A DNA stretch of 39,412 nucleotides from an uncultured Collinsella sp. (GCA_938023705.1 CALJDJ010000106.1:1-39412); one strand, 5' to 3'. Positions 1-7,612 are shown, numbered from the stretch's first letter. Notes: generated from the letters alone by a model not told the origin. A program made the numbers and translations.

Positions 1-376
1 CCGGGACCCCCGACAGGGAGTCCGGCACGCCCAGGGCGGTCCGCGCGATCACCTCGGCGTCGCGCTCGTCGGTCTTGGCCTCGCCGGCGAACAGGCCGGC
101 GGCGCGGCTGGCGGCGAGCCCGGGCAGGTGGGCGACCCCGAGCCCCGCGGCGCGGGCCCGCCTCACGGCGAGGGACCCTATGTTGCGGAACTGGTCGACG
201 ACGACGAGCGTGCCGGCGGGCGCGGAGGCGAACAGCGCGTCGAGCTCGGCCTCCCTGTTGCGGACGGGGGCGCTGGCCAGCACCTCCCCGTCGCGGTCGA
301 CCAGGCAGGCCCAGTGCGATGACTTGCCGACGTCCAGGCCGAGCACGGCCCCCGGTCTGGTCGATGGCGCTTTCAC
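1..376 (-). CDS. IS110-family transposase, N-terminal part (continues beyond the window)
   Basis: The minus strand is open from a GTG at 376 to the window edge (about 125 residues), preceded by a GGAAGG ribosome binding site. The N-terminus reads VLGLDVGKSSHWACLVD, the RuvC-like DEDD start of IS110 transposases. It is followed by a second acidic strand (VVVDQ near residue 60, an Asp where Glu is usual) and by KTDERDAEVIA near residue 100, the third and fourth acidic positions. These enzymes insert elements without terminal inverted repeats, guided by a bridge RNA. The gene is much richer in G and C than its neighbours, a sign of recent transfer. The C-terminal serine domain lies outside the window, so intactness cannot be judged. 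Confidence 0.85.
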   Translation of the reverse strand, partial: MKAPSTRPGAVLGLDVGKSSHWACLVDRDGEVLASAPVRNREAELDALFASAPAGTLVVVDQFRNIGSLAVRRARAAGLGVAHLPGLAASRAAGLFAGEAKTDERDAEVIARTALGVPDSLSGVP

Positions 377-620
377 GGTGGTATCCTTCCGGTAGTCGTT
401 CGACCGGATGGCCTCCCCCTCGGCACTCACATTACCAGCCGCGGCGCCTGCCCGGCACTTTCCTATCAGCCGTCGGGGGCGGCGCGTCCCGCGCCGGCAG
501 CACCCAACGGGCCCTCTCGGGGGCAGGGACGTTCGGCCGTGCGCGGGCGCCCGGTCGGCGGCCCGTTCTGGGCGCGCCTCAATCGTAGCCCGAGACGGGC
601 CCGGGCTGACAATTTCGACT
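377..620 (-). mobile_element. Non-coding left end of the IS110 element, candidate bridge RNA region
   Basis: About 240 very GC-rich bases without a plausible gene lie directly upstream of the transposase start. They end near 610-620, where composition drops abruptly to AT-rich flanking DNA. In the IS110 group the 5' non-coding end encodes the bridge RNA, so this is where it should lie. Several GC-rich inverted segments (for example around 540-600) could fold. The exact element boundary and RNA ends cannot be fixed from this copy alone. Confidence 0.4.
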
Positions 621-625
621 GTAAT

Positions 626-661
626 GGACGTTCTTGTTTGACTAGTCATTTAAGAACGTCC
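626..661. repeat. Intergenic hairpin next to the IS end
   Basis: GGACGTTCTT at 626-635 is complementary to AAGAACGTCC at 652-661, a perfect 10-bp stem. The 16-base loop contains the palindrome TGACTAGTCA. A second short stem-loop follows (TCCCC 659-663 with GGGGA 676-680), whose loop repeats the ATGACTAG motif. It may be a transcription signal or the target of the adjacent element. No T-tract follows. Confidence 0.5.
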
Positions 662-728
662 CCAATGACTAGGTGGGGGAGGCGTGCGACAATGGTGGGC
701 GTTGTGTTGTTCGCGCTAAGGAGTTGCC

Positions 729-1541
729 ATGTTGTTGTGTCCCGTTTGCCATGAGCCGTTGGTGGACGATGAGCGCGGTGCTGCATGCGCGGGCGGACAT
801 CGGTTTGACCGTGCGCGCGAGGGCTATCTGTATCTGCTGCGCTCGTCCAAGAGCGGCGACTCCATGGGCGATCCCAAGTCGCAGGCGCGCAGCCGTCGTG
901 ACTTTCTAAACCGCGGCTACTATGCGCCGTTGCGTGATGCGATGGTCGAGCTGGTGCGCGATCGGGTGTCTGGGCATGCGGCGTCTGCGGGCGGTCCCAT
1001 GACCTTGCTCGATATCTGCTGTGGCGAGGGCTACTACACCAGCGCCATGGGTGCGGTGCCGGGCGTGGATGCTTACGGATTCGACTTGGGCAAAGAGATG
1101 GTGCGCCTGGCTGCCAAGCGCGGCGATGCGACCTACTTCGTGGCCAACATGAAGGACATCCCCGTGGCTGATGGTGCCTTCGATATGGTGACCGAGCTCT
1201 TTGCTCCCTTTAACGAGCGTGAGTTTGCCCGCGTGCTGGCACCCGAGGGCTCGCTCTACACCGTGGTGCCGGGCGCTCGGCATCTCTTTGGGCTCAAGGA
1301 GGTGCTCTACGACACGCCATATCTCAACGATGAGAAGCTGCCGAAGACGACCGAGCTCGAGTTGGTGGGAACGCAGCGGGTGTCTGCGAACATTACGCTC
1401 CAGACGCAGGCCGACATCGAGGCGGTGTTCCAGATGACGCCGTACTACTACCGCACGCGCCCTGCCGACAAAGAGCGCCTGGCAAACCTGGACACCCTTC
1501 AGACCGATATCGACTTCATCATCGCCGAGTACCGCCACTAA
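729..1541 (+). CDS. rlmA: RlmA-like 23S rRNA (guanine-N1)-methyltransferase
   Basis: A 270-residue SAM-dependent methyltransferase. An N-terminal zinc finger is visible as C4, C7, C20 and H24, the arrangement of the RlmA family, which methylates N1 of a guanine in helix 35 of 23S rRNA. The SAM motif I, LLDICCGEGYY, lies at residues 93-103. DGAFDMVTELFAPFNEREFARVL further on matches the catalytic-domain core. The ATG at 729 has an AAGGAG site 6 bases upstream. In some relatives this methylation affects macrolide or tylosin susceptibility; that role here is only inferred. It is a single gene, and the stop codon touches a dispersed palindrome. Confidence 0.8.
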   Translation: MLLCPVCHEPLVDDERGAACAGGHRFDRAREGYLYLLRSSKSGDSMGDPKSQARSRRDFLNRGYYAPLRDAMVELVRDRVSGHAASAGGPMTLLDICCGEGYYTSAMGAVPGVDAYGFDLGKEMVRLAAKRGDATYFVANMKDIPVADGAFDMVTELFAPFNEREFARVLAPEGSLYTVVPGARHLFGLKEVLYDTPYLNDEKLPKTTELELVGTQRVSANITLQTQADIEAVFQMTPYYYRTRPADKERLANLDTLQTDIDFIIAEYRH

Positions 1542-1575
1542 CCTACCAAAAAGGGACAGGTTTATTTTGGCAGGT
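1541..1575. repeat. Dispersed palindrome, copy 1 (GGGACAGG core)
   Basis: Left arm ACCTACCAAAA (1541-1551) pairs with right arm TTTTGGCAGGT (1565-1575) with one mismatch. The 13-base loop, AGGGACAGGTTTA, is identical to that of the copy at 23033-23067. It begins on the last base of the rlmA stop codon. Confidence 0.75.
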
Positions 1576-1593
1576 TTTATCTGGGCAAACGTA

Positions 1594-1627
1594 AAGGGCC
1601 GACCGCGGAGATGTGCGATCGGCCCTT
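1594..1627 (-). terminator. Rho-independent terminator of the small membrane protein gene
   Basis: On the minus strand AAGGGCCGA pairs perfectly with TCGGCCCTT and is followed by a short T run, 41 bases after the 1668 stop codon. It may also stop plus-strand transcripts from rlmA. Confidence 0.65.
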
Positions 1628-1667
1628 GTTGGTTGCTTGGATGTAGGGGTCAGTGGAAGGCAAGTGC

Positions 1668-2069
1668 CTACAGGCGATCCTTGTTCTCGGCTTTAACGGC
1701 GTGAGCCTGCTGAACAAAGAACAGGTCGTACACCACGATGACAAAGGCGCCATAGTTGATGGCGTCGCCTCCAAACGCGGGAAGCGTGAGCACGGCCTGC
1801 GCAATCGTGGCGATTGCGGCGACGATGCCGAGCTTAAACGCGCCGTCTACCTGAGAAGGTTTGTTGGCACCCTTGATGCCCGCAACGCCGGCGGCCAGAT
1901 CGACAACGCCCTTGGCGATAATCACGACCGCGGCGAGCATGGCGTTCGATCCGTAGACGGATTCAAATTTGCCGGTCGCGATGCCGGCGATACCGATGAC
2001 GAGGCTGGCGATGCCCAAAACAAAATAGATGAGGGCAAGGATTTTGAGTGTCTTGCGCGCGGCGCTCAT
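1668..2069 (-). CDS. Small four-helix membrane protein of unknown function
   Basis: A 133-residue hydrophobic protein with four predicted membrane segments: about residues 9-29 (LALIYFVLGIASLVIGIAGI), 43-62, 78-96 and 102-120. The C-terminus is short and charged (KAENKDRL). The ATG at 2069 is preferred over the longer frame because AAAGGA lies 6 bases upstream. The pattern of repeated Gly-Ile helix pairs resembles small actinobacterial integral membrane proteins, but I do not recognise a family with known function. The gene stands alone with its own terminator. Confidence 0.7.
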   Translation of the reverse strand: MSAARKTLKILALIYFVLGIASLVIGIAGIATGKFESVYGSNAMLAAVVIIAKGVVDLAAGVAGIKGANKPSQVDGAFKLGIVAAIATIAQAVLTLPAFGGDAINYGAFVIVVYDLFFVQQAHAVKAENKDRL

Positions 2070-2300
2070 AGGTAGTCCTTTCGATTCGGGCGCTGCCAGT
2101 CTGGCGCGTCCCATATGCTGCACATATCGTGAAGCACATTGTAGTTCAACGTGACGGCGTGTGTGTTAGAAAGCGCTTCTCGCTTGTGCAGGGCAATCTT
2201 TCAAAAAGGAAAGCCAGCTGTAAGTCAAATCGATGGCAGCGTATGCGCGGCGCTGCGATGATGAGGCCATGGTAAGAGCTGGACCAAAGGAGGAGCCGTG

Positions 2301-2441
2301 ATGTACGGAGCCAAGCAAGTGCGCGAGCCGCGGTCGTTGGGAAGGCGCATGAGCGATTCTGTGATCGCTGCCGTGTGCACGGGATTGATGGCGGTGCTTT
2401 GCATTGGGATGCTGTGGGCCATGTCGCATGTGGGACAATAG
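2301..2441 (+). CDS. 46-residue single-span membrane miniprotein
   Basis: An ATG at 2301 follows an excellent AAAGGAGG site (2286-2293) and opens a 46-codon frame ending in TAG at 2439. The N-terminus is basic (MYGAKQVREPRSLGRRMSD) and is followed by one hydrophobic span (VIAAVCTGLMAVLCIGMLWA), giving a positive-inside single-pass protein. It lies 63 bases before the rsmJ start and may be cotranscribed with it. The strong ribosome binding site and membrane-protein-like composition support a real gene; function is unknown. Confidence 0.6.
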   Translation: MYGAKQVREPRSLGRRMSDSVIAAVCTGLMAVLCIGMLWAMSHVGQ

Positions 2442-2504
2442 CGGACGGTTGGGTGCCGACACATGCGGCGCTCACGTATCCGCTTTGCTTGCTAAGGAGT
2501 GCCC

Positions 2505-3209
2505 ATGGGCGTCGTCGATCCCTTTTCTGTTGCTCGGGCCGCGGGGCTTGAGCTGATCGGGAACCCCGAGGGCCTCACGCTCACCGACGGCACGATGGAG
2601 TTGCGTGCCGATTTTGGCCGCATGCTTCCACGGCTCAAGCAGGGCCGTTTGCAGCAAGAGCTACTGGTGAAGGCTGCGCGCACAAAAGGCATCGAGCAAC
2701 CATGGGCGATTGATGCCACAGCAGGCTTTGGCGAGGACTCGCTGCTGCTGGCGGCCGCGGGCTTTACCGTCGATCTGTATGAGCAGGATTGCGTGATCGC
2801 GGCGCTGCTCCAGGATGCCCTGGATCGCGCGGCAGATGATCCGGCGCTTGCGGCCGCCGTGGCGCGCATGCACTTACATGCGGGCGAGGACAGCATTGCC
2901 GGCCTTCGCCATACGGCTGAGCTGGTCGAGCGCGTTGAGCTCGCGGCTCCCGACGTGGTGTATCTGGACCCCATGTTTCCCGAGCGTACCAAGAGTGCGG
3001 CGGTCAAAAAGAAGTTCCAACTCCTGCACCATTTGGAGCAGCCGTGCGCCGATGAGGAGACGCTGGTTAAAGCTGCGCTTGCGGTGCACCCGCGCAAGGT
3101 TGTTATCAAGCGGCCGGTGAAGGGGCCGCTGCTTGCCGGCATCAAGCCGAGCTATCAGCTTGCGGGCAAGGCTGTCCGCTACGATGTCTTGGTGCCGCCG
3201 CGCCCGTAG
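2505..3209 (+). CDS. rsmJ: RsmJ-like 16S rRNA (guanine-N2)-methyltransferase
   Basis: A 234-residue class I SAM methyltransferase. The SAM-binding region AIDATAGFGEDSLLL (about 67-81) and the catalytic DVVYLDPMFPER (about 150-161) are hallmark motifs of the RsmJ/YhiQ family, which methylates N2 of a guanine near the 3' end of 16S rRNA. KSAAVKKKFQLLHHL after DPMFP is also typical. The ATG at 2505 is chosen over the in-frame GTG at 2499 because that GTG overlaps the AAGGAG ribosome binding site. The final residues after RYDVLVPPRP are absent relative to some longer homologues. Confidence 0.85.
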   Translation: MGVVDPFSVARAAGLELIGNPEGLTLTDGTMELRADFGRMLPRLKQGRLQQELLVKAARTKGIEQPWAIDATAGFGEDSLLLAAAGFTVDLYEQDCVIAALLQDALDRAADDPALAAAVARMHLHAGEDSIAGLRHTAELVERVELAAPDVVYLDPMFPERTKSAAVKKKFQLLHHLEQPCADEETLVKAALAVHPRKVVIKRPVKGPLLAGIKPSYQLAGKAVRYDVLVPPRP

Positions 3210-3259
3210 CCTGCGTGCGATGGCCGGCGATGTGTCGGTGCCGTGCCGCTGCGTGAGCG

Positions 3260-3283
3260 CCGCTCCGTTGCGGAGCCTATTTC
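3260..3283 (+). terminator. Possible terminator after rsmJ
   Basis: GCTCCG (3262-3267) and CGGAGC (3271-3276) form a tight 6-bp stem with a three-base loop, followed by CTATTT. It overlaps the stop codon of the converging minus-strand gene. Confidence 0.35.
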
Positions 3284-3573
3284 CAAGGGTGCGACGTCAG
3301 GTGCCACCCGCCGCAGTATTCGCATTTGTAGCAGGCCAAGCCACGCCGCCCCCGGTTTTCGCAGTCGGCCATAACGGCCTCGGCCTCGGCGCGTGTGTCG
3401 TAGCGGTTTTTGCGCTCGCACGATTTGTAGCGCCAGGCCTCGTCGCGCTCGGCGTCCAGGGCGTCGCGGCGTTCGTCCTCGCGCGCAAACAGGTCGCTCA
3501 TATCGCCGCCGGTGGCAGCGCCCAAAAACTCACTTTTGGCCTTTGACCAGGCGGCTCGCTTTTTGCTCCCCAT
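3277..3573 (-). CDS. Small basic protein with a C-terminal zinc-ribbon-like motif, unknown function
   Basis: A 98-residue charged protein. The N-terminal half is rich in Lys, Arg and Asp (MGSKKRAAWSKAKSEF). The C-terminal half has CERKNRYDTRAEAEA followed by ACYKCEYCGGWHLTS, a Cys/His cluster (C-x2-C-x3-H plus upstream cysteines) like those in small putative nucleic-acid-binding proteins found on phages and gene cassettes. The ATG at 3573 is preferred because a GGAAAGGGG site lies about 10 bases upstream, whereas the upstream TTG at 3594 overlaps that site. It is divergent from the GNAT gene. I do not recognise a named function. Confidence 0.65.
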   Translation of the reverse strand: MGSKKRAAWSKAKSEFLGAATGGDMSDLFAREDERRDALDAERDEAWRYKSCERKNRYDTRAEAEAVMADCENRGRRGLACYKCEYCGGWHLTSHPWK

Positions 3574-3599
3574 CTGCTTCACGCCCCTTTCCAAACGCT

Positions 3600-3627
3600 G
3601 GTATCATTGCTCAATCACAGTGATACC
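3600..3627. promoter_or_regulatory. Inverted repeat in the divergent promoter region
   Basis: GGTATCA (3600-3606) and TGATACC (3621-3627) form a perfect 7-bp inverted repeat spaced 14 bases. It lies between the zinc-ribbon gene and the acetyltransferase gene, where an operator serving both would sit. No regulator is encoded beside it. Confidence 0.35.
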
Positions 3628-3650
3628 AATAAACGTGAGGCCGCCGCGTG

Positions 3651-4139
3651 ATGATCAGAAAAACCCTCGAGACCGACATTCCCGCCGTCATGGCTATCTA
3701 TGACGCGGCCCGCGCCTATATGCGCGCACATGGCAACGCCACGCAGTGGCCCGAGGGCACGCCTTCGGCCGAGCAGCTGGCTGCCGATATTGCCGCTGGT
3801 GGCAGTTACGTGTGCGAAGTCGACGGCCGTGTGGTGGCGACGTTTGCCTTTTTACCGGGTCCGGACGAGTGCTATGACGTAATTGAGGACGGTCAATGGC
3901 GCAGCGACACTCCGTATGCCGTGCTGCATCGCGTGGCATCCGACGGCACCGTGCACGGTATCGCGGCCGCGATGTTTGCCTTTGCCAAGGCGCGCGCTGA
4001 CCACCTGCGTATCGACACGCACGCGGACAACCTGCCCATGCAGGGCGCGAGCATGAAAGCGGGGTTCGAGCGCGCCGGCGTCGTGTATGTTTCGGACGGC
4101 ACGCCGCGTGTTGCGTTCGACTGGCTGCGCGAGGCATAA
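3651..4139 (+). CDS. GNAT-family N-acetyltransferase
   Basis: A 162-residue protein starting IRKTLETDIPAVMAIYDAAR, the standard first strand and helix of GNAT enzymes, which transfer acetyl groups from acetyl-CoA to amines. The centre contains VVATFAFLPGPDECY. The CoA-binding segment is VLHRVASDGTVHGIAAAMFAFAKA, where V-x3-G-x-G is relaxed. The end, THADNLPMQGASMKAGFERAGVVYV, is the usual GNAT motif B. The substrate cannot be told. The start may be ATG 3651 or GTG 3648; GAGG at 3637 suits either. A clear terminator follows at 4179. Confidence 0.75.
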   Translation: MIRKTLETDIPAVMAIYDAARAYMRAHGNATQWPEGTPSAEQLAADIAAGGSYVCEVDGRVVATFAFLPGPDECYDVIEDGQWRSDTPYAVLHRVASDGTVHGIAAAMFAFAKARADHLRIDTHADNLPMQGASMKAGFERAGVVYVSDGTPRVAFDWLREA

Positions 4140-4178
4140 GAGCGGGGACGCGTATCAGCAATCCACATACATGAAAAT

Positions 4179-4199
4179 GGCCCCGGGTGGGGCCTTTTT
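4179..4199 (+). terminator. Rho-independent terminator after the acetyltransferase gene
   Basis: GGCCCC (4179-4184) and GGGGCC (4189-4194) form a 6-bp GC stem with a four-base loop, followed directly by TTTTT. Confidence 0.85.
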
Positions 4200-4396
4200 G
4201 ATCGCTGGGCTGTTAAGGGGAGGTGCCGGCTTTCGTAAGGCGCGAACCTACGAAAATCGCCGCGCGGCAACGCGGGGCGATGAGCTCGGTCGGGGGATAG
4301 AGCCCGCTTCGCCCGCCGGCCCGTAAATTGTATCATCCAGTGTGGAACGAGGGTGCCCGTTGCCACGTGCGATGGGCTTGCAATAAGAGGAGAGCC
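4200..4396 (+). promoter_or_regulatory. Structured leader region of the ribosomal-protection-type gene
   Basis: Nearly 200 bases without a gene. TTTCGTA (4231-4237) pairs with TACGAAA (4249-4255), and a GC-rich stretch around 4258-4322 can fold further. AAATTGTATCAT near 4325-4336 is a possible -10 region. tet(M)-type genes are known for attenuating leaders, but no convincing leader peptide is visible here. Confidence 0.3.
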
Positions 4397-6400
4397 ATGT
4401 CGAAGCAAGCGGTCGTTGGAATCTTGGCGCATGTCGATGCCGGCAAGACTACGCTGGCCGAGGCCATGCTGTTCAACGCAGGTCGCATTCGCAAGCGCGG
4501 CCGTGTGGACGACGGCGACTCGCACCTGGATACCAGCGCTATCGAACGCGAGCGCGGCATCACGATTTTCTCGTCGCAGGCCGTGCTCGACCACGGAGAT
4601 ACCCACGTCATGCTTGTGGACGCCCCCGGTCACGTGGATTTTTCGGCCGAGGCAGAGCGCACATTGCGCGCGCTCGACTACGCGATTTTGGTTGTGGGCG
4701 CCAACGATGGCGTGCAGGGGCACACCGAAACCCTGTGGCGCCTGCTTGCACGTTATGACATCCCGACGTTCATCTTCATCAACAAGATCGATTTGGAGAA
4801 TCCTGGCCGCGATGTTTTGCTGACACAGCTTGGGCAGCGTCTTTCCGAGGGCTGCCTCGATGCGAACGAACTGCTGGCGGGCGGCGCCGCTTGGGAGGAC
4901 GCTGCTGCGTTGGACGAGGCGGCGCTCGATGAGTTTCTTGAGACGGGTGAGCTTTCTGTTGCAACGCTGTCGCGCATGGTTGTCGAGCGCAAGCTCTTTC
5001 CCTGCTTTGCCGGCTCGGCGCTCAAGGACCAGGGCGTGGGCGAGCTGCTGGATGGCATGTGTGCGCTGATGCGTGAGAGGGCGTGGCCGCCGGAGTTCGC
5101 CGCGCGCGTCTATCGCGTCAGCCGAGGTGTTCGTGGCGAGCGCTTGGCTTGGGTTAAAGTGACCGGCGGCACACTGCATGCCAAACAGATGATTGACGGA
5201 CGTTCCGGCGCCGAGGCATGGGAGCAAAAGGTCGATCAGGTGCGCATCTATAACGGAGAGAAGTACGAGCTTGCCCAGGAAGTTGCCGCTGGCGGCATCT
5301 GCGCCGTGACGGGCCTTGCGCACGTTCGCCCAGGGGACGCCCTGGGCGCGGAGTCCGCGGGCGATGCGCCCGTCATTGCGCCAGTCCTCACCTATACGGT
5401 GCTGCCGGGCGAACACGACGTCCATACGGTGTTCAAAGCATTGACTGAGTTGGCGGACGAAGATCCCATGCTCGGCGTAAGCTGGAATACGCATCTTGAG
5501 CAGATTCACCTGCAGTTGATGGGCGCCGTGCAGCTCGAGGTCGTGCAGCGCGTGCTGGCCGATCGTTTTGGCCTTGCGGTCGAGTTTGAGCCCGGCGGCA
5601 TTCTCTATAAGGAGACTATCTCGCAGCCGGTCGAGGGTGTGGGCCACTTTGAGCCGCTGCGCCATTACGCCGAGGTGCACCTGCGCCTGGAGCCGTTGCC
5701 AGTAGGTTCGGGCGTGCAGTTTGGCACCGTGACCTCGACCGACGAGCTCGACCTTAACTGGCAGCGTCTGGCACTCACCAACGCCATGGAGCGCGACCAC
5801 CTGGGCGTGTTGACCGGCTCGCCCATCACCGATGTGCGCATTACGCTCACGGGCGGCCGCGCGCATGCCAAACACACCGAGGGCGGTGACTTTCGTCAGG
5901 CAACATACCGCGCGATTCGCCAGGGTTTGATGCAGGCGCGCGAGGCCGGCGCGGCGGTGCTGTTGGAGCCGTGGTATCGCTTTGAGCTCGAGGTGCCGGG
6001 GGAGTGCGTGGGCAGGGCGCTTTCGGATGCCACGCGCATGGGTGCCGAGTACGAGCCGCCGGCAATGACGGGTGACCGGGCGAAGCTTGTGGGCCGCGTG
6101 CCGGCATCCGAGGTGCAGGATTACGCGCTGGAGGTGGCTGCCTACACGAGCGGCCGCGGACATCTGTTCCTGGAGTTCGCCGGTTATGCGGCTTGCCATG
6201 ATGCCGAGCGCGTCATCGAGGCGGCCGCCTACGAGCCCGAGGCCGATCTGCCCAACACGACCGATTCGGTCTTTTGCGCCCACGGCGCCGGCTATACGGT
6301 CAAATGGTACGACGTATCCGCTGTGGCACACGTAAACGGCGATCCCGCCACCTTCCGCCCCTGGCGAGCAGCCGACGCCGAGTTTTTCGGCCACATGTGA
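4397..6400 (+). CDS. TetM/TetO-like ribosomal protection GTPase (EF-G paralogue)
   Basis: A 667-residue translational GTPase. G1 is AHVDAGKT (11-18), the switch region has ERERGITI (50-57), G3 is DAPGH (75-79) and G4 is NKID (129-132). Domain order follows EF-G and TetM: G domain, beta barrel, domain III (TELADEDPMLGVSW), domain IV and C-terminal domain V. TetM proteins are about 640 residues and begin with the same GVLAHVDAGKTTL block; this protein is slightly longer and divergent. Such proteins release tetracycline from the ribosome, but chromosomal relatives like this may instead be housekeeping or act on other ribosome-stalling agents. The ATG at 4397 has an AAGAGGAGAG site; the frame upstream is not coding-like. 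Confidence 0.75.
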   Translation: MSKQAVVGILAHVDAGKTTLAEAMLFNAGRIRKRGRVDDGDSHLDTSAIERERGITIFSSQAVLDHGDTHVMLVDAPGHVDFSAEAERTLRALDYAILVVGANDGVQGHTETLWRLLARYDIPTFIFINKIDLENPGRDVLLTQLGQRLSEGCLDANELLAGGAAWEDAAALDEAALDEFLETGELSVATLSRMVVERKLFPCFAGSALKDQGVGELLDGMCALMRERAWPPEFAARVYRVSRGVRGERLAWVKVTGGTLHAKQMIDGRSGAEAWEQKVDQVRIYNGEKYELAQEVAAGGICAVTGLAHVRPGDALGAESAGDAPVIAPVLTYTVLPGEHDVHTVFKALTELADEDPMLGVSWNTHLEQIHLQLMGAVQLEVVQRVLADRFGLAVEFEPGGILYKETISQPVEGVGHFEPLRHYAEVHLRLEPLPVGSGVQFGTVTSTDELDLNWQRLALTNAMERDHLGVLTGSPITDVRITLTGGRAHAKHTEGGDFRQATYRAIRQGLMQAREAGAAVLLEPWYRFELEVPGECVGRALSDATRMGAEYEPPAMTGDRAKLVGRVPASEVQDYALEVAAYTSGRGHLFLEFAGYAACHDAERVIEAAAYEPEADLPNTTDSVFCAHGAGYTVKWYDVSAVAHVNGDPATFRPWRAADAEFFGHM

Positions 6401-6426
6401 CAAAGGGGCAGTCCCTTTGTCACATG
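6394..6426. repeat. Dispersed palindrome, copy 2 (TGTGACAAAGGG arms)
   Basis: CATGTGACAAAGGG (6394-6407) pairs perfectly with CCCTTTGTCACATG (6413-6426) around a five-base centre, GCAGT. It contains the stop codon of the GTPase gene. It is nearly the same as the palindrome at 11376-11410 and similar to 10122-10151. Confidence 0.8.
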
Positions 6427-6429
6427 CTA

Positions 6430-6460
6430 TTGGTATAACTCGGTACAAGTTGGTATAACT
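6430..6460 (+). promoter_or_regulatory. Direct repeats forming a promoter-like array before the ATPase gene
   Basis: TTGGTATAACT occurs at 6430-6440 and again at 6450-6460, exactly 20 bases apart (about two helical turns). TTGGTA of the first copy and TATAAC of the second are 18 bases apart, so they could serve as -35 and -10. The repeat could equally be a regulator site. The ATPase start follows 33 bases later. Confidence 0.45.
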
Positions 6461-6493
6461 ATTACCAGGGTTTGCCAATCCGAGGAGGCCGAC

Positions 6494-7612
6494 ATGAATC
6501 CAAATCCCTTTAAGCCAACGGCAGGCAAGCGGCCTCCGATGCTCATCGGTCGCGAGTCGGTCGTCGAAGATTTCGAGGAAGGGCTCGATAACGGCGCCGG
6601 AGCGCCGGGCAGGCTCATGCTCATTACGGGAAACCGCGGCTGCGGCAAGACGGTTCTCCTGCGGGAGCTGCAACGTCTAGCCAATGAGCGCGGATGGGCG
6701 GTTGTCTCCGATTCTGCTTCGCTTGGCTTGTGCGATCGCCTGGCCGACGCGCTTCGCTCGAATAAACCCGTTGTGACGTCAATGGAGTTTGGGCTGTCGT
6801 TTGGTCGGATGTCGGTCGAGGCGGCTCGGGCAAAGGGCGAGACGCTACGGGGGCTGGTCAACGAGCGCCTCAAGAAGCTCGGTCCAGGCAAGGGCATCCT
6901 GTTTGCGATTGACGAGGCGCAATCTGCGTCAATCGAGGAACTGGCGGCTCTTGCCGTTCTCTATCAGCAGGTGCTCGGAGATCAGGATGCTACGGGCCTG
7001 TCCGATAGCGACCAGCGCGGTCTTGCGCTGGTATTTGCCGGCTTGCCCAGTATGGTTGACGACCTGCTCGAAGAGCCGAGCGTGACGTTTTTGCGCCGTG
7101 CTCAGCAGCGTGCGCTGGGGGCGATTTCTTTGCCCAAGGTGCGCGATTCATATGTCCAGACAGTCAAGGACGCCGGTCTTTACGTTGACGCGGAGACGGC
7201 GGACCTTGCGGCGCGCAAGAGTATGGGGCATCCCTACATGGTCCAGCTGGTGGGATATTACATGTGGCGCTCTGCTGTCCGGCGTGGCTCGCAGGTCATC
7301 GAAAAGCACGATGTCGAGGATGGCCATGCGGATGCCGTCTCCGAGTTCTACGAAGCGGTCGACGCGCCCCTGTATTATGGATTGCGCAGTCCGCAACGCC
7401 TCTTTATCGAGGCCATGGCTACTGACGAGGGTAAGCCGACGCGCATGGCGGATATCATTGAGCGCTGCGATCGCACTCAGAGCTGGGCGAGTAAATATCG
7501 CGCAAGCCTGATTCGCGAGCGCGTCATCGAGGCTGCCGGATACGGCCTGGTCCGGTTTACCGTGCCCATGCTGGGCGAGTACATCCGCGACCGCATTTTA
7601 TGGCATGAGTAG
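6494..7612 (+). CDS. AAA-type ATPase with C-terminal winged helix, paralogue A
   Basis: A 372-residue protein. The N-terminus has NPFKPTAGKRPPMLIGRE, a motif shared with the 10158-11258 protein. Walker A is GNRGCGKT (46-53) and Walker B is ILFAIDEAQ (135-143). FLRRAQQRALGAISLPKV follows, and the C-terminal 90 residues form a winged helix (MADIIERCDRTQSWASKYRAS, ending in VRFTVPMLGEYI). The layout resembles Orc1/Cdc6-like and archaeal-type STAND ATPases found across actinobacteria, whose job is undefined. DNA binding by the winged helix is an inference. A GAGGAGG site lies 5 bases before the ATG. The last 8 bases overlap the uvrA-like gene, so the two are probably translationally coupled. Confidence 0.75.
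   Translation: MNPNPFKPTAGKRPPMLIGRESVVEDFEEGLDNGAGAPGRLMLITGNRGCGKTVLLRELQRLANERGWAVVSDSASLGLCDRLADALRSNKPVVTSMEFGLSFGRMSVEAARAKGETLRGLVNERLKKLGPGKGILFAIDEAQSASIEELAALAVLYQQVLGDQDATGLSDSDQRGLALVFAGLPSMVDDLLEEPSVTFLRRAQQRALGAISLPKVRDSYVQTVKDAGLYVDAETADLAARKSMGHPYMVQLVGYYMWRSAVRRGSQVIEKHDVEDGHADAVSEFYEAVDAPLYYGLRSPQRLFIEAMATDEGKPTRMADIIERCDRTQSWASKYRASLIRERVIEAAGYGLVRFTVPMLGEYIRDRILWHE

Noticed and set aside
4200..4396. Possible tet(M)-like attenuation leader
   Set aside because: No leader peptide with a ribosome binding site and no terminator with T-run directly before the gene could be identified.
3893..6673. Very long open frame (926 codons) on the minus strand opposite the TetM-like gene
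   Set aside because: It mirrors the GTPase gene, whose motifs are unmistakable; the antisense translation has no domain pattern, no good start site and crosses into neighbouring genes. It is a by-product of high-GC codon usage.
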